Below, in pieces: positions 22,949 through 34,335 of a DNA stretch of 64,000 nucleotides. The first letter of the stretch is position 1. The number at the start of each line of letters is the position of its first letter. The stretch is from Uranotaenia lowii (Eukaryota; Arthropoda; Insecta; Diptera; Culicidae), in the NCBI RefSeq assembly GCF_029784155.1, contig NC_073693.1:164964031-165028030 (forward strand), read 5' to 3'. Below the pieces are notes generated by a model. It worked only from the letters and a program-made list of their open reading frames with translations, did no database searches and was not told where the DNA came from. The position numbers and the translations under genes were made by a program.

Positions 22949-25863
22949 GTACTAGATCTTCGATCGAAATTCTAGCTTATTGCCAAAATGTGAACCGTAT
23001 GAGAAGCGCGGTAAAAATGAAGGAAATAAGCTTGAAACTTTTAGGCTCCTCTTTTCAAATTGTTCTCTTTACTGAAACTAGCTGGGACGCTAGCGTTAAC
23101 AGTGAAGAAGTTTTCGGTTCGAGGTTTAATGTGTTCCGCAGCGATAGAAATTTAGCATTGTCCAAAAAAAAGTCAGGTGGCGGCGTTCTTGTAGCTTTGG
23201 ATTCTATTTTTCCCTCAGAAGAAATTACAACGCAAACATATACTGAATTTGATTCTATCTTTGTAAAAACATTATTGGCAAAAGAAATGCACATTTTTGC
23301 TTCCGTGTACTTTCCACCTGAATATGCCACTTCACATTATTTTGAATTATTCTTCCAAATTCTTGAAAATACATTAGCTGAACAACCGGAAGCAAAATTA
23401 CATATTTATGGCGATTTCAATCAACGCAACGCTGACTTTATTTTGGATGATGACAATGAAGCAATTCTACTTCCAGTCGTAGGCGAAAACGAAACGTTAC
23501 AATTAATCTTCGGCAAAGCTTCTATTTTAGGCTTAAACCAAGTAAATCATGTTAAAAATAGTAACAATAATTATCTTGATCTACTTTTTACTAACTGTAC
23601 AGAAGACTTTTGCGTAAACGAATCGGCTGATCCACTATGGAAAAACGAAGCATTTCACAAAGCGATAGAATACTCGCTCTTTATCCATAACTGTGCCAAA
23701 CCTCGCGACTGGGAATACGAGGAAATGCCAGACTATCAGAATTCAAACTTCGAACTATTGAAACTAGAACTAATTAATATAGAGTGGTCAAGTGTATTGA
23801 AGAATGAAGGAAATGTTGATACAACAGTAGAAACCTTTTATAACATAATGATTAATCTAATAAACAGTTATGTTCCTTCAAAATTTAAAAGAAGGTCCTA
23901 CAGCTCTAAACACCCTGTCTGGTATAACAAGGATTTGAAAAACTTACAAAATAGGAAGCAAAAAGCTCATAAAGTCTACAGAAGTGATAGAAGTGTTACA
24001 AATCATCAAAATTATATAAATTTATGCAACCAGCTTAATTCATGTATAAAAAGTTCTTTTGAAAAATACAATCAGAAAATTGAAAAAGAAATTAAACAAA
24101 ACCCAAAAGCGTTCTTTGGCTATACTAAAAAGCAGATGAAGAATTCAAACTTCCCTACTCAATTGACACTTGACGGAAGCATTGGAAATAATCCACTGGA
24201 AATTTCTAACTTATTTGCAACATTTTTTCAAGAAGTGTACACTTCTTTCACTGAGGCTGACCGAGATAGGGAATACTTTTCAATCATTCCAGATTTAGCG
24301 TGTGACATTCAGGTCAATGAAATTGATTACAATAATGTTTCCGAAGGACTTAGAAAACTTGATGCTTCCAAAGGAGCAGGGCCTGATGGACTTCCCCCAT
24401 GTTTTCTTAAAAACTTGGCGGCCGAATTGACAGAGCCTCTTCTGATTCTTTTTAATATGTCATTAAATTATAGAAAAGTACCCAAATTTTGGAAAAAATC
24501 TTTTTTAATTCCGATTTTCAAGTCCGGAAAAAAATCAGATGTACGAAATTATAGAGGAATAGCTATTTTGTCTTGCATCCCAAAACTTTTTGAATCAATA
24601 ATAAATGAAAAAATTTATCAACAAGTAAAAAATATTATAACGAGTAAACAACATGGTTTCTTCAAAGGGCGCTCTACAGCATCAAATCTTCTCGAATTCG
24701 TTACATACGTTATCGATTCTATGAGCAAAGGCTTTCATGTTGAGGCTATTTATACCGACTTTAGCAAAGCCTTTGATCGCATTGACATACCCCTTTTAAT
24801 CTTCAAATTAAAAAAAATTGGCTTTCATCCAAATCTTCTCTCCTGGTTACAATCATATTTAACTGATCGAACACAAATCGTTCGTTTCCAAAACGAATTA
24901 TCTAAATCTGTAGCTGTGACCTCTGGTGTGCCTCAGGGGTCTCATTTAGGACCTCTCCTTTTCATACTGTTCGTTAACGACATTTCCTTTATTCTAAAAC
25001 GGATTGAATACCTAATATACGCCGACGATATTAAACTATTTCTGAAAATAAAAACAACCGAAGATGTTGAAACATTTCAAAACGAAATCAATGTTTTCTT
25101 TGAATGGTGCAACAAAAGTTTACTTCAATTGAATGTTAAAAAATGCAACTCTATATCATTTAGCAGAAAGCAAAGTTACCCCATCATTGAAACAAAATTA
25201 GGCAATCAACCAGTACAAAAATGCAAAATTGTAAGGGATCTTGGCGTCATACTGGATTCAAAACTCACGTTTGTAGAACATCAGAACAATATCATCAATA
25301 AAGCAAATTGCATGCTAGGATTTGTAAAACGTTTCAGCAAACACTTTCAAGACCCATACACCATAAAATCACTTTATATATCCTATGTTCGTTCGATACT
25401 GGAGTATTGTAGCATCATATGGAATCCTTATTCAAATATTCACGAGCAACGTCTCGAATCAGTTCAAAAACAATTTTTGTTATATGCGCTACGTAAAATA
25501 AATTGGACCACTTTTCCTCTGCCATCGTATGAATCTCGTTGTAAGCTTATTGATATAGAACCTCTCAGTAAACGCAGAGAATTTTCCCAAATTGCATTTG
25601 TAAATGATGTTGTTACACAAAGAATAGACAGTCCTGAATTACTTTCAAAACTAAATTTTTACGCACCCTCCCGTCCATTAAGAAATAAACATTTGTTCTA
25701 CATTAAACTTTACGACAAAGACTATGCAAAACATCAACCTATTAATCAAATGATGTACAAATACAATTTACAAAGTGAAATTATAGACGTAGCGATGAAC
25801 AAAACACAATTAAAAAAGGCATTCCAAAACAACTTCATAGAACAACAAAATAGCTTACATTAG
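22918..25863 (+). CDS. LINE ORF2: AP endonuclease and reverse transcriptase
   Basis: The replication enzyme of the CR1-like LINE. The frame is open from 22918, just after a stop at 22915-22917, and overlaps the end of ORF1 by 31 bases in the -1 frame; 25861-25863 is the stop. The first ATG, at 22999, lies downstream of the conserved AYCQN start of the endonuclease (Asn codon 22987-22989), so translation probably begins without a normal ATG. Endonuclease motifs present: TETS (about 23070), GGGVLVAL, GDFN (about 23410), LDLLFTN and a late His (FHKAIEY). RT motifs: KGAGPDGLPP, NYRGIAILSCIPKLFESI, YTDFSKAFDRI, SGVPQGSHLGPLLF (about 24921) and the catalytic YADD (about 25018). No RNase H domain is seen. 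The frame has no breaks. Clade placement (CR1 group) is from motif wording. Confidence 0.9.
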   Translation, partial: FSAPTTRANVGTRSSIEILAYCQNVNRMRSAVKMKEISLKLLGSSFQIVLFTETSWDASVNSEEVFGSRFNVFRSDRNLALSKKKSGGGVLVALDSIFPSEEITTQTYTEFDSIFVKTLLAKEMHIFASVYFPPEYATSHYFELFFQILENTLAEQPEAKLHIYGDFNQRNADFILDDDNEAILLPVVGENETLQLIFGKASILGLNQVNHVKNSNNNYLDLLFTNCTEDFCVNESADPLWKNEAFHKAIEYSLFIHNCAKPRDWEYEEMPDYQNSNFELLKLELINIEWSSVLKNEGNVDTTVETFYNIMINLINSYVPSKFKRRSYSSKHPVWYNKDLKNLQNRKQKAHKVYRSDRSVTNHQNYINLCNQLNSCIKSSFEKYNQKIEKEIKQNPKAFFGYTKKQMKNSNFPTQLTLDGSIGNNPLEISNLFATFFQEVYTSFTEADRDREYFSIIPDLACDIQVNEIDYNNVSEGLRKLDASKGAGPDGLPPCFLKNLAAELTEPLLILFNMSLNYRKVPKFWKKSFLIPIFKSGKKSDVRNYRGIAILSCIPKLFESIINEKIYQQVKNIITSKQHGFFKGRSTASNLLEFVTYVIDSMSKGFHVEAIYTDFSKAFDRIDIPLLIFKLKKIGFHPNLLSWLQSYLTDRTQIVRFQNELSKSVAVTSGVPQGSHLGPLLFILFVNDISFILKRIEYLIYADDIKLFLKIKTTEDVETFQNEINVFFEWCNKSLLQLNVKKCNSISFSRKQSYPIIETKLGNQPVQKCKIVRDLGVILDSKLTFVEHQNNIINKANCMLGFVKRFSKHFQDPYTIKSLYISYVRSILEYCSIIWNPYSNIHEQRLESVQKQFLLYALRKINWTTFPLPSYESRCKLIDIEPLSKRREFSQIAFVNDVVTQRIDSPELLSKLNFYAPSRPLRNKHLFYIKLYDKDYAKHQPINQMMYKYNLQSEIIDVAMNKTQLKKAFQNNFIEQQNSLH

Positions 25864-25990
25864 TTTTAAGTAGTTTTAAGTATTGTAGTCTACATAGTTT
25901 GACTTAATAAATAAATAAATAAGTACTTATTTTTGGAATGTCTCAGCGCTGAAAATTCCATTACGATTCGTTTTGTTTCAAAACAGTTAC

Positions 25991-26847
25991 CGTCAACTGG
26001 GGCAACATGCAACAATTTTCAACTTCAATGGCTTCTAAAAAACTTATGTTCACAGTTAATCCAACCCCTTATGCGTTAAAAGTTTTAAGGATGATGGGTC
26101 ATCAAATTGGCGTAGTTATAAAAATTATTGGTTTCTTTACTTATTTTTAATTTTCTAAAAACATGCGGTTTTCCCCTTCTTTAGAAAATGGGGTAACTTG
26201 CAACAAATTTAGTTTTTTATGAAAAATTTCTTTTTTTCATAAAAATTCATTTTTTCTGAAAATAAGGATGCTGCATACATTTAGGGGTTAAATAATACTA
26301 CGAAAAATTCTGCAAGCTTAAATCATAAAAATAAATGTTTGGATGAATGAAATATCAATGTTTACAAAAGCGTGATGCAAAACATTTATATTCCAGCACA
26401 TGGAAACGAGATTTACAAGGCGTTTCTTTGATTTGCATTTTGTTGCATTTTACCCCAGACACCAGACTGAATTATAAAAATATTTATTTAAAAAAATTGG
26501 GTGATTGTTTGAAAAAAATGTTTACACCAAAAGTGTTGGTATAGCATGAGGAATCCAGTAAAAAGTTTGTAGGTAGTATTACCAAGCCAATCCGTCATAC
26601 TGGGTAAAGTTTTTTTCGGCCTCGAATTATGTTAAAATTTGTACATTTATTGCTCGATTTTTTAAATTTTATATAAGAATAAAAAACTTGAAAAAACTGG
26701 TTTAAGATGCGAAAAATTATGTAATCATCATTTTGTAATCATTAAAAAATAACTTTATTACAATACATTTAATTAAAAAATGATTCAGTGTGGTATTATA
26801 TAAATGTTGCATCCAACCCCGCTGTTGCATGATGCCCCGTTTGACGG
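25991..26847 (+). mobile_element. TA-flanked MITE, CCGTCAACTGGGGCAAC variant
   Basis: Terminal inverted repeats ccgtcaactggggcaacatg (left) and catgatgccccgtttgacgg (right, imperfect) are flanked by TA at 25989-25990 and 26848-26849. The interior shares tgctgcatacatttaggggt with the elements at 1-729 and 34336-35265, so it is a diverged member of the same family. No coding capacity. Confidence 0.75.
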
Positions 26848-27048
26848 TACACGTGATGGAAGCCGCGAAACAAAAATTCAAAAATATTTTTTTTAGTTAT
26901 TTTTCCTATAAAGTGCAATAAAAGACCTACATTTTGAGTACATAACATTTTTATTTCGTTTACATAGTTCCGAGATAGACCCGTTTTAATGTGTCAGGAT
27001 TTAAGATGAACTGTGCTTTATTCAGCGAAAAAAAAACCATTTTGCACT

Positions 27049-27374
27049 GAATCAAAGCAATCGAAAGATTTCCTTTAACCCGTTCGAGACCGATTGCACA
27101 CCGTGTGTGCAATGGAATTTTTGTGCCTTTGTCAGAACAATCTTTCATTGTGAGTTTACTATTGCTCGGAAAAATAATATTCTCATACCAATGGAATCCG
27201 CAAATGTTAGGAAAAATGTATTGGGAAATAGTTTTGATGAAAATCAAACGACACAAAAGTTATCTAAGAGTAAAGTACTATGAGTATGAATGTTGTGAAA
27301 AGGCTTCCGTCTCGAATGGGTTAATTCAATCACAGTAATTTACCGTGGTTGAATTCAAGGTCTTTTGATACACT
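27049..27374. mobile_element. Hairpin repeat, second copy, split by a TTAA MITE
   Basis: The left arm begins tgaatcaaagcaatcgaaag as in the 8596 element, and the right arm ends gaattcaaggtcttttgata. The hairpin is interrupted at its own TTAA by the element at 27079-27320. The arms are more diverged than in the 8596 copy. Confidence 0.65.
27079..27320. mobile_element. TTAA-flanked piggyBac-like MITE
   Basis: A 242-bp element with 12-bp inverted termini, CCCGTTCGAGAC and GTCTCGAATGGG (one mismatch), exactly flanked by TTAA at 27075-27078 and 27321-27324. TTAA duplication and CCC ends are hallmarks of the piggyBac superfamily. A short perfect hairpin, attgcacac-cgt-gtgtgcaat, follows the left end. 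It is noncoding. Confidence 0.85.
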
Positions 27375-27569
27375 AGGTTCTCCGACTTTCACAGTAAGTA
27401 GGCGAGAAGAGAACTGGGCTCTCAATGAGTTTGTTTATTTTTTGCTCAGCTTTTCGGTGGTTTGTTGTAAACAAACTTCATAAGTTCCGCATAGTTGCAT
27501 AGCCTACATAGCCAAAATGGCTGAATCGGGAATTCGATATTCGGTAACACCTCCTGAATATATACACAC

Positions 27570-27640
27570 CTTGGTTGAATTGAAGGGAATCTTTCGATTG
27601 CTTTGATTCAGTAAAATTATTCAACCAAGTAGGCTCACAA
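27570..27640. mobile_element. Half copy of the hairpin repeat
   Basis: The sequence ggaatctttcgattgctttg followed by attcagt matches one arm of the 8596 element, and attcaaccaagtaggctcac matches its outer end. An 11-bp stem, cttggttgaat with attcaaccaag, brackets it. Confidence 0.6.
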
Positions 27641-29943
27641 AACATATTAGAACATTTTGCAGAAAATCTCAAGACCCCCAGATCAAAATGTCAGGTATTA
27701 AAAAAAAATCCATTTGTTAAAATTTTTGACCGGATCAGAACAAATATCTGGCTGTGACTTTGTTTATATGTCAAAGGTTTCAGTAAGTTTGTCTTTTTCC
27801 TCTAATAAACAGTAAGCTCCCGAGAAAGTATTCAAGATTCTGAGTTAACAGGTTTTTAGTCTATTCCTCGTTTTCAGTCAACAACTTTCATGTCCAGAAG
27901 AAACATTGAAACCCTATCTGAGAGTAGACGAGTTCCGTCTTCGATCTACGACGCTCAGTTGTTCGAATGGGACCCTGGCTGAACGCAAGATAGGCTGCAT
28001 TTGAGTTGTTGTTGTCGTTTGACAACATAGTCAGTCCAGTGTTGATGCTAACAGACGTGCTGCTCGCTAATGGGAATTTTATTTTAGCACTCGACGAGAC
28101 ACTCTCAGCGCTTATCGAGCACTGTCGATGTCCCTGCCTATCTAATACCTTTAATGTACCAACTATTTTTGCAGCCAGCCGGTCAGAGCGCTCAGTACAG
28201 GTTTTCCCGGTAGTTAGAAAGTGAAAGTGAACTAAGATGTTGAACGAGAATCGCGCATCTGAAGTGCAGCGGATGCGGTGAACGAAAAAAATTGAATGAA
28301 TCAGTCAACGTGGATTTCATGAAAAGTAATTGATTTTCAATATACAGCTTTTCATAACTGCCGCTATTCGCAAGACTGGCCCATATGCATTTTCGTCATT
28401 TTTCAGTTCATCTCAAAAATCGTTCAAATACAGATAGTTCTTCAATTAGAGACTAAAAACTTTCAAAACTTTGTTTTCAACATATATGAAAAAATACCAA
28501 GTCATATCTGTCTCATATGAAATATACCCGCAAAGCTGTCCCATATGTCTATTTGTATAGAATGCTTCAAAATTGCTCCTCTAATTTACGTTAATTTTAC
28601 AAATATTCGTACAATGTGTGTGACAAAATAAGCATTCATTGAAATTGCGAAAGTTAGACTAGATAAAACAGTACAGTAAAGTCAAAAATAAAGGTTCCCA
28701 AAATTTTTACAAGCTAAGTTTAGCCTAATGGGTACATTCCACCAACAGATTTTTTTTTTTAATTTCGCATGAGACTTATTGAATTGATCGTTGTAAAACA
28801 TGGAAAATAGTCAGCTACAAAGCCATATTTTCGAGGTTTTGGTCATGTTGTTACTTGCTGCTTGGACTTTCATAAAATCTATGGACCAAAATACGCATAC
28901 CTGGTAGCACACCCTTAAGTCAAACTGAATTGATTTTTCTCATAAAATATTTGCAGCCAAGATGCTTTGCTGCTTCTGATTCAGCATTGATATAATTTTT
29001 AGGTATTTACCTGTAATCTAAAAAGATAATCGAACGAAAAATTATCCAAAAGATAGGTACAGGTTGTTTAATTCATGGAACGTTGTTGTTCATTTTATTT
29101 AGACCTACTCAATTCTTACAATAAACTTACGTTATTTTTATCTAAAAATGTCATAAACATTATTTTAAACTTATTTTCATCAGTAAACAACAAGTAAAGT
29201 GAATAACATAGCGCAGATAGAGAGAATCAAAGGATCAACTGACAAAATAAAAGCCAAATATGGGACATCATTTAATACGCATGCGAAATATACTCGCAAG
29301 GCTGTCCCGTCCCATCATTATTTTCTTCTCTGCATCAACAAATTGCAAAGGAAAAAAATATTGGATGAAATTCCACAACAATTATCTTAATATCTCTGAA
29401 GAAAGAAATGGAACAAGTAAAGTTTCAACCGAGAAATCCACGAAAGTTTATAAAAATCTTCAAAGCCGTTTTCCTTGTTTGGTTTTTTTTTTGCATATGG
29501 GGAAGACTTGCCGGCAGCGGCGGATAACCTTTCACACAAAAATATGAGACATATTTATCTGATTCTCACCAGACCCGTAAGAAGGATTTCTCCATGAGAA
29601 GGGGGGTTTTCTAAATTACAATTTGGCTAGAAATAATAAGAGCAACTGCAACGGTGCAGGCGTAAATATTGGTTTCAGGTATACCAGTTTGAGCACAATT
29701 TTAAATTTTGGAATCGGCTGAAACACGCACTGCCAACCCAGTGTGATAGCAAATCTCAAACGGATTTTTTAGTCAGAAATTTAACGAATTTTTTTTATAA
29801 GAATCATTTCAGTTTTGAGTCTAGTCAATTTATATTTAAACCGTTGAATTTCGTTATAATAAATATTGCCTATGCAGCCGCTATCCGAAGTTTTCGTGCT
29901 AACGATCAGCAACCTTGCAAACCAGCGATGATCAAAAATGTCA
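27641..29943. other. AT-rich noncoding stretch, nothing recognised
   Basis: There are only short, unconvincing frames (63-95 codons) and no transposon termini that I could support. Confidence 0.45.
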
Positions 29944-29945
29944 TA

Positions 29946-31095
29946 TGAGGCCCTTGGAGCCATAAGTGCATAAAAGCTGATTTCGAAAAAACACTTTAAG
30001 TTCGTAATGTTCCAATAAATTCCATAGATTTTTTTATTATTCTTTCAATGAATTTGATCTTCTTAAATAAAAATAAATCATTTAACATCGTTTTTTAAGA
30101 AATACAACGTTTATTTGACGTTAATTGAGGTGACATATGATTTTTAATTTTTGCACTTATACCCCTTTGGCTCCAAACACACCACTTTGCCACCTAATAA
30201 ATTCACTTATACCCCTTTGCCACCAAATAAATTCACTTATACCCCTTTGCCACCAACAAATTTCCATTTTCAGGTGATTTTGTCTTGTTGATAATATCAA
30301 CTTGATATGATTCAGAAAACATAGGGATTTAATAAAATGAAAGTCAAATAATTTACTAACAGATTCATTTTATACTGTTATGATAGGAAATGGTATAGTT
30401 AATCGAGAGATTTTATGTCTAAAGATCAACCTTGTCTTGTCAGTTAGATGTAGTAAATCTCTTCAAACTACAATTTTTCATCAGGATTTTTATAAGAATA
30501 TATCGTGAAAAGTATTTCTCTATGAATTTGCATGTATGCATTATGAGATGATGTTTAACAATACATTTACGACTAGCACTTCAACGTAAACCCAATCATC
30601 TCATACAAATACACATTTGTGCATACTCAAAATAATTATGACCAGAAACTAGGAACTTGGAATACATTAATTGGAGTTAGAAAAGAAAAAATACAAAATT
30701 TTATAATGTTTTGTTCGCTAGAATTATCACTATATCCTAAACTGTTGATGATAAATTTTTAAACATGATTTACTTTTCAAATGCAAATTAAATTCCACTT
30801 TTTTTTTAAAATTTTCTGTCTCGATTATAAAACATTTCTTACTGGAAATGACATTTGCGTCGGTGGCAAAGGGGTATAAGTAAATTACTTGGAGGCAAAG
30901 GGGTATAAGTGCTGCACTTCTACCCCTTTCGCTCCAAACAAAAAGTAATTTTCAGTTAGCAGGATTTTTTCAACGTGATCAAAACATATAACAATAAAAT
31001 AGCATATGATGTTTGACAGTCAAGGATTCGTTCTAGATGGTTATCTCGATTTTTTCCATTTTGTCACTTATACCCCTTTGGCTCCAAGGGCCTCA
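29946..31095. mobile_element. TA-flanked MITE with repeated CTTATACCCCTTTG motif
   Basis: Inverted termini TGAGGCCCTTGGAGCC and GGCTCCAAGGGCCTCA (16 bp, perfect) are flanked by TA at 29944-29945 and 31096-31097. Seven copies of a ~20-bp motif, acttatacccctttg followed by gctcca or ccacca, lie at about 30157, 30202, 30232, 30858 (inverted), 30890 (inverted), 30920 and 31066. Length is 1150 bp and it is noncoding. The superfamily is unknown, with TA preference suggesting Tc1/mariner. Confidence 0.75.
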
Positions 31096-31097
31096 TA

Positions 31098-31676
31098 TAA
31101 AGTCTGATAACTGTATGAACTTTGCAATCGGCCAACCTTTCTGCTGTACTAGTTCAAAAATTTGGAAGATGTTTGCTAGATGTCTGGTCACCATGAAATG
31201 TCGCCAATGAATGTCGCTGCCGCTGAAATGGACTCCGGTTTGGAGAATCAGTGACAAATATTGGATAAAATTGTTATCAACTTTGTGCAGAGATTAATCA
31301 GCGTTAATCAGCGTAATTTACGTTTGTTAGGTACTTGAAGTTTTTATAGATGGATAGAAGGTTAGTTGAAATGAAAGATGGTGAAAATGAGCGGGTAGGG
31401 TTCGCACTGCAAGTTTTTCCGCTTGTAGGCAAGGTCGCCGAAATCACAGAAAAATCTATAATTTCACAGAATTTTGAGTCAATTTTTATCATAGAATCTG
31501 TGTCACAGAACTCAGAATTTTAGAAATCTATACAAATTTCACAGAATTTTAAAACTTTGGAAGTTTTTCAAGATTTATTTTTGTATTCCCATATAAATTT
31601 TGGATATTATGCAGAGGTGCAAAGAGATCCCTTTACGCTACATGCAGTGCCGATTCTTACAGCCCGACGTCAGCCA
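31098..31676. other. Noncoding with short tcacagaatttt repeats
   Basis: The phrase atttcacagaatttt recurs at about 31460 and 31536, and related words (tcacagaa) between and around them. It may be the subterminal part of an unidentified transposon; no termini were defined. Confidence 0.35.
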
Positions 31677-31696
31677 CCCGGTAAATTTGAATCGGC

Positions 31697-32293
31697 CCCA
31701 GTAAGTGCGTCCTCTCAGAAATCGACAGAGCATGCAAAAAATTGAGAGTTGAGTCACCGAACTTAGAATAAAACGGTTAACTTCGGCGACACTCCAAGAA
31801 CGCAAATATTTTCATTCGGTTTGTCCTTCCGAGATACCTAGAGGCAACAAATACGAATGCGTACATGCGAAATCAGTTTGAATCGTACACTCGTACGGTG
31901 TGGTCGACTTTTGTCCCCGTGTCCCGTGTGTGCTTTCAATCGTAGCTGTCGACCTCTCAGGCAGGCGAACACGCGTCTCGAAGGGAAACATACAAACACG
32001 ATTCGGATTGTGTTCGTGTGTTTCTCTGGAGGGCGTGTCTTAGCTTAATTCGTGGCACTAACCCAAGGCACGCGTATGGTGTGTTCCTCTCTAACGATGT
32101 GATGATGCAAAATCGCCAGAGAGATCGTTACGATCCCTCTGGCGATTTGAGTTACCTCTCTGCCGATTCAAATTTACCGGGTATTTGCGTTCTTGGAGTG
32201 TCGCCGAAGTTAACCGTTTTATTCTAAGTTCGGTGACTCAACTCTCAATTTTTTGCATGCTCTGTCGATTTCTGAGAGGACGCACTTACTGGG
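31697..32293. mobile_element. Foldback element with 112-bp inverted arms
   Basis: The arms at 31697-31808 (start cccagtaagtgcgtcc) and 32182-32293 are reverse complements. An inner perfect stem, aaatcgccagag... with ...ctctggcgattt, lies at 32110-32148. No target-site duplication is apparent. A 19-bp word, cccggtaaatttgaatcgg, lies just outside the left arm (31677-31695) and, inverted, just inside the right arm (32163-32181), which suggests rearrangement. It is noncoding. Confidence 0.7.
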
Positions 32294-34333
32294 CACGAAA
32301 GAATCATCTTGCAAAGTTGCAAACTGATTCTTTCTCCCTTACGTACAGAACGTCGAACGTGTCTGCAAGTAAAAGTCAACCGCGCGATGACTGCACGTTC
32401 CGAAAATTTCAAACGTGGTAGATTTGGTGAGCGACAGAAAGAGAGCTAAAGAATTTGTTTCTCCCGCGGCTACGTGAGGGGTGCGAGATTTGTACACCAA
32501 CCTGCTGAAAACGTGGGCCAAACTGGTTGAAATCTGGCAACTTTCAGTAAATTCGAAAAACGTTGCTACAAACTTTCAAAACACTACATAAAAAGTATGT
32601 CAATCGAAGGAGAAGATTTTAATGAATCTCTAAGTATATAAAAAGTGGCCAATTTGAGTTCAAATTTTAAAGAAATCACGCTATCAAAATTCCGTAAACT
32701 CACCGACACGAGGGGGAGTTTGAAAAATGACAAAAAAGATGTGAGTTTCATTACCATATACTGAACAACTGAGATTTTTTAGGAACCAACTATGTTCTAC
32801 GAAAATAATAACAAAGTTAACGAAAAAAAACTAAAATTTGAACGTAGAGAATCGGCCCATTGGTAAGCGAGATACAGCAATGCAAAGCCAAAAATGGGGT
32901 GACTTTTTTGAAGTAAGAATTTTTTCTACCGGAAGTTCCGGGAAAGCGGCCAAAACTTCCTCTGGACCACCAAAGACTTATACATCCATGGATAGATTTA
33001 TTCTTGACAATTCCAAATTTTATAAAATCAGCGCAATATTTGGAACCTATCACAAGTTATAAGCATTCTAAAAAGAGCTCTTTTTCGGGACTTTTTTCAT
33101 TCAGAATCAGCTCCTGGTGATCTCGTAAAATATTTCGACTTATTTTTTCAATATTAAGAAACAAGAATAAATTATCTATACAATGAATTAAAATTCATCG
33201 AAATCGGTCAATATTTGCGGCCAGGAGAACTTACGCAAACTCTCGGGTCATATAGACCCGAACAGCCTAATTACGGATTTTTTTTTGAGGGAGCACTTCC
33301 GGTGGGCACAGGAAGTTGCCTGGTACTAGAGATTGTGTATTTTGTAATTCCCCAGGGAGGTTTTTAAAATCAAATTGTTGCGATTTTTTCTCGAAGAGTT
33401 ATGATTATTTTAATGTGCGCGGTCAATATGACCCGAACGACTTTGGAAGGTTAAATGTGAAGTTGAGCATTTAGAAGTACAAAAATCCCAAAATATAATT
33501 GAGGCTTAAATTGATTTCTTGAAGAAATTTTTATATCAGCATCACATCTCAATCGATATAAATTTTTTTATATAATCAAAGAGATTAGTGACAAAGTAAA
33601 GGATATTTGGTTTTTGATTTTTATTTTTTGCTGTTTTTGTTGACTATTGTGTGCAGTAAACACCTTTCACATTGCTACATACATACTTGTTCAAGTGTTA
33701 AATTAGTATTTGATGAATGAATTTTGAAGTTAAAATGATTGGTTTCAATTTCTGGAGTTTTTTCGTAACATTTCTTTGGTAGGGTTTTTGAGTGTCAAGA
33801 TTTGAGTTTCAATACAAAATGTTTATTGAGTTGCAAATCTAAATTTCGTCGTGAACGTCATACAGTGTCGTTAAATGAATTGTCTTAAGCCTAGGGTGAT
33901 ATATGACTAAATTCTGCCGGAGTCGAGCCAATTTTCTGACATGTTTAATACCACTCATAGTTACACACCTTTGGGGATCTAGTAATAACCTACTATTGGA
34001 AATTCTTTTCTTAAATAAAAAAAAAATACTTGGAAAAATTCTCCATGTGGGATGGATAAACCCCTTCGCAAGGCCTTGATTTTTACCGTAAAATAACTGT
34101 CGTATATGTATGTGAATGTTTCAGAATTGAACTATAAAATGAACTGTCGGTGGTAATTATTTTGATTTTTAGTTCAAATTTGGGTTTACCTATTTTGTTG
34201 TTTGAGTTTCGGAGTATAATTACATACCTGAAATGAAAATAAGAGAAAAAAAAACTGTCATAAATATATTTAGAGTAGTAGGTACAACTTTGGAATTGTG
34301 TTGTGTTGTGTTATATAGCTCAATTTTTGTTAT
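32294..34333. other. Noncoding; two gggtcatata-type palindromic words
   Basis: The palindrome gggtcatatagaccc occurs near 33246 and a related ggtcaatatgacccgaacga near 33421. A hairpin gaaagaatca/tgattctttc is at about 32299-32336. No gene is supported; the short frames are unconvincing. Confidence 0.35.
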
Positions 34334-34335
34334 TA

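Larger units (their letters stand above)
21380..25923 (+). mobile_element. Apparently intact CR1-like LINE
   Basis: A two-ORF non-LTR retrotransposon with a short leader (about 80 bp), ORF1 at 21461-22948, ORF2 at about 22918-25863, a ~60-bp 3' region and a terminal short tandem repeat (aata units at about 25905-25921). Tails of short repeats and the absence of an obvious target-site duplication are usual for the CR1 group. Both frames are uninterrupted. The 5' boundary is approximate. Confidence 0.8.
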
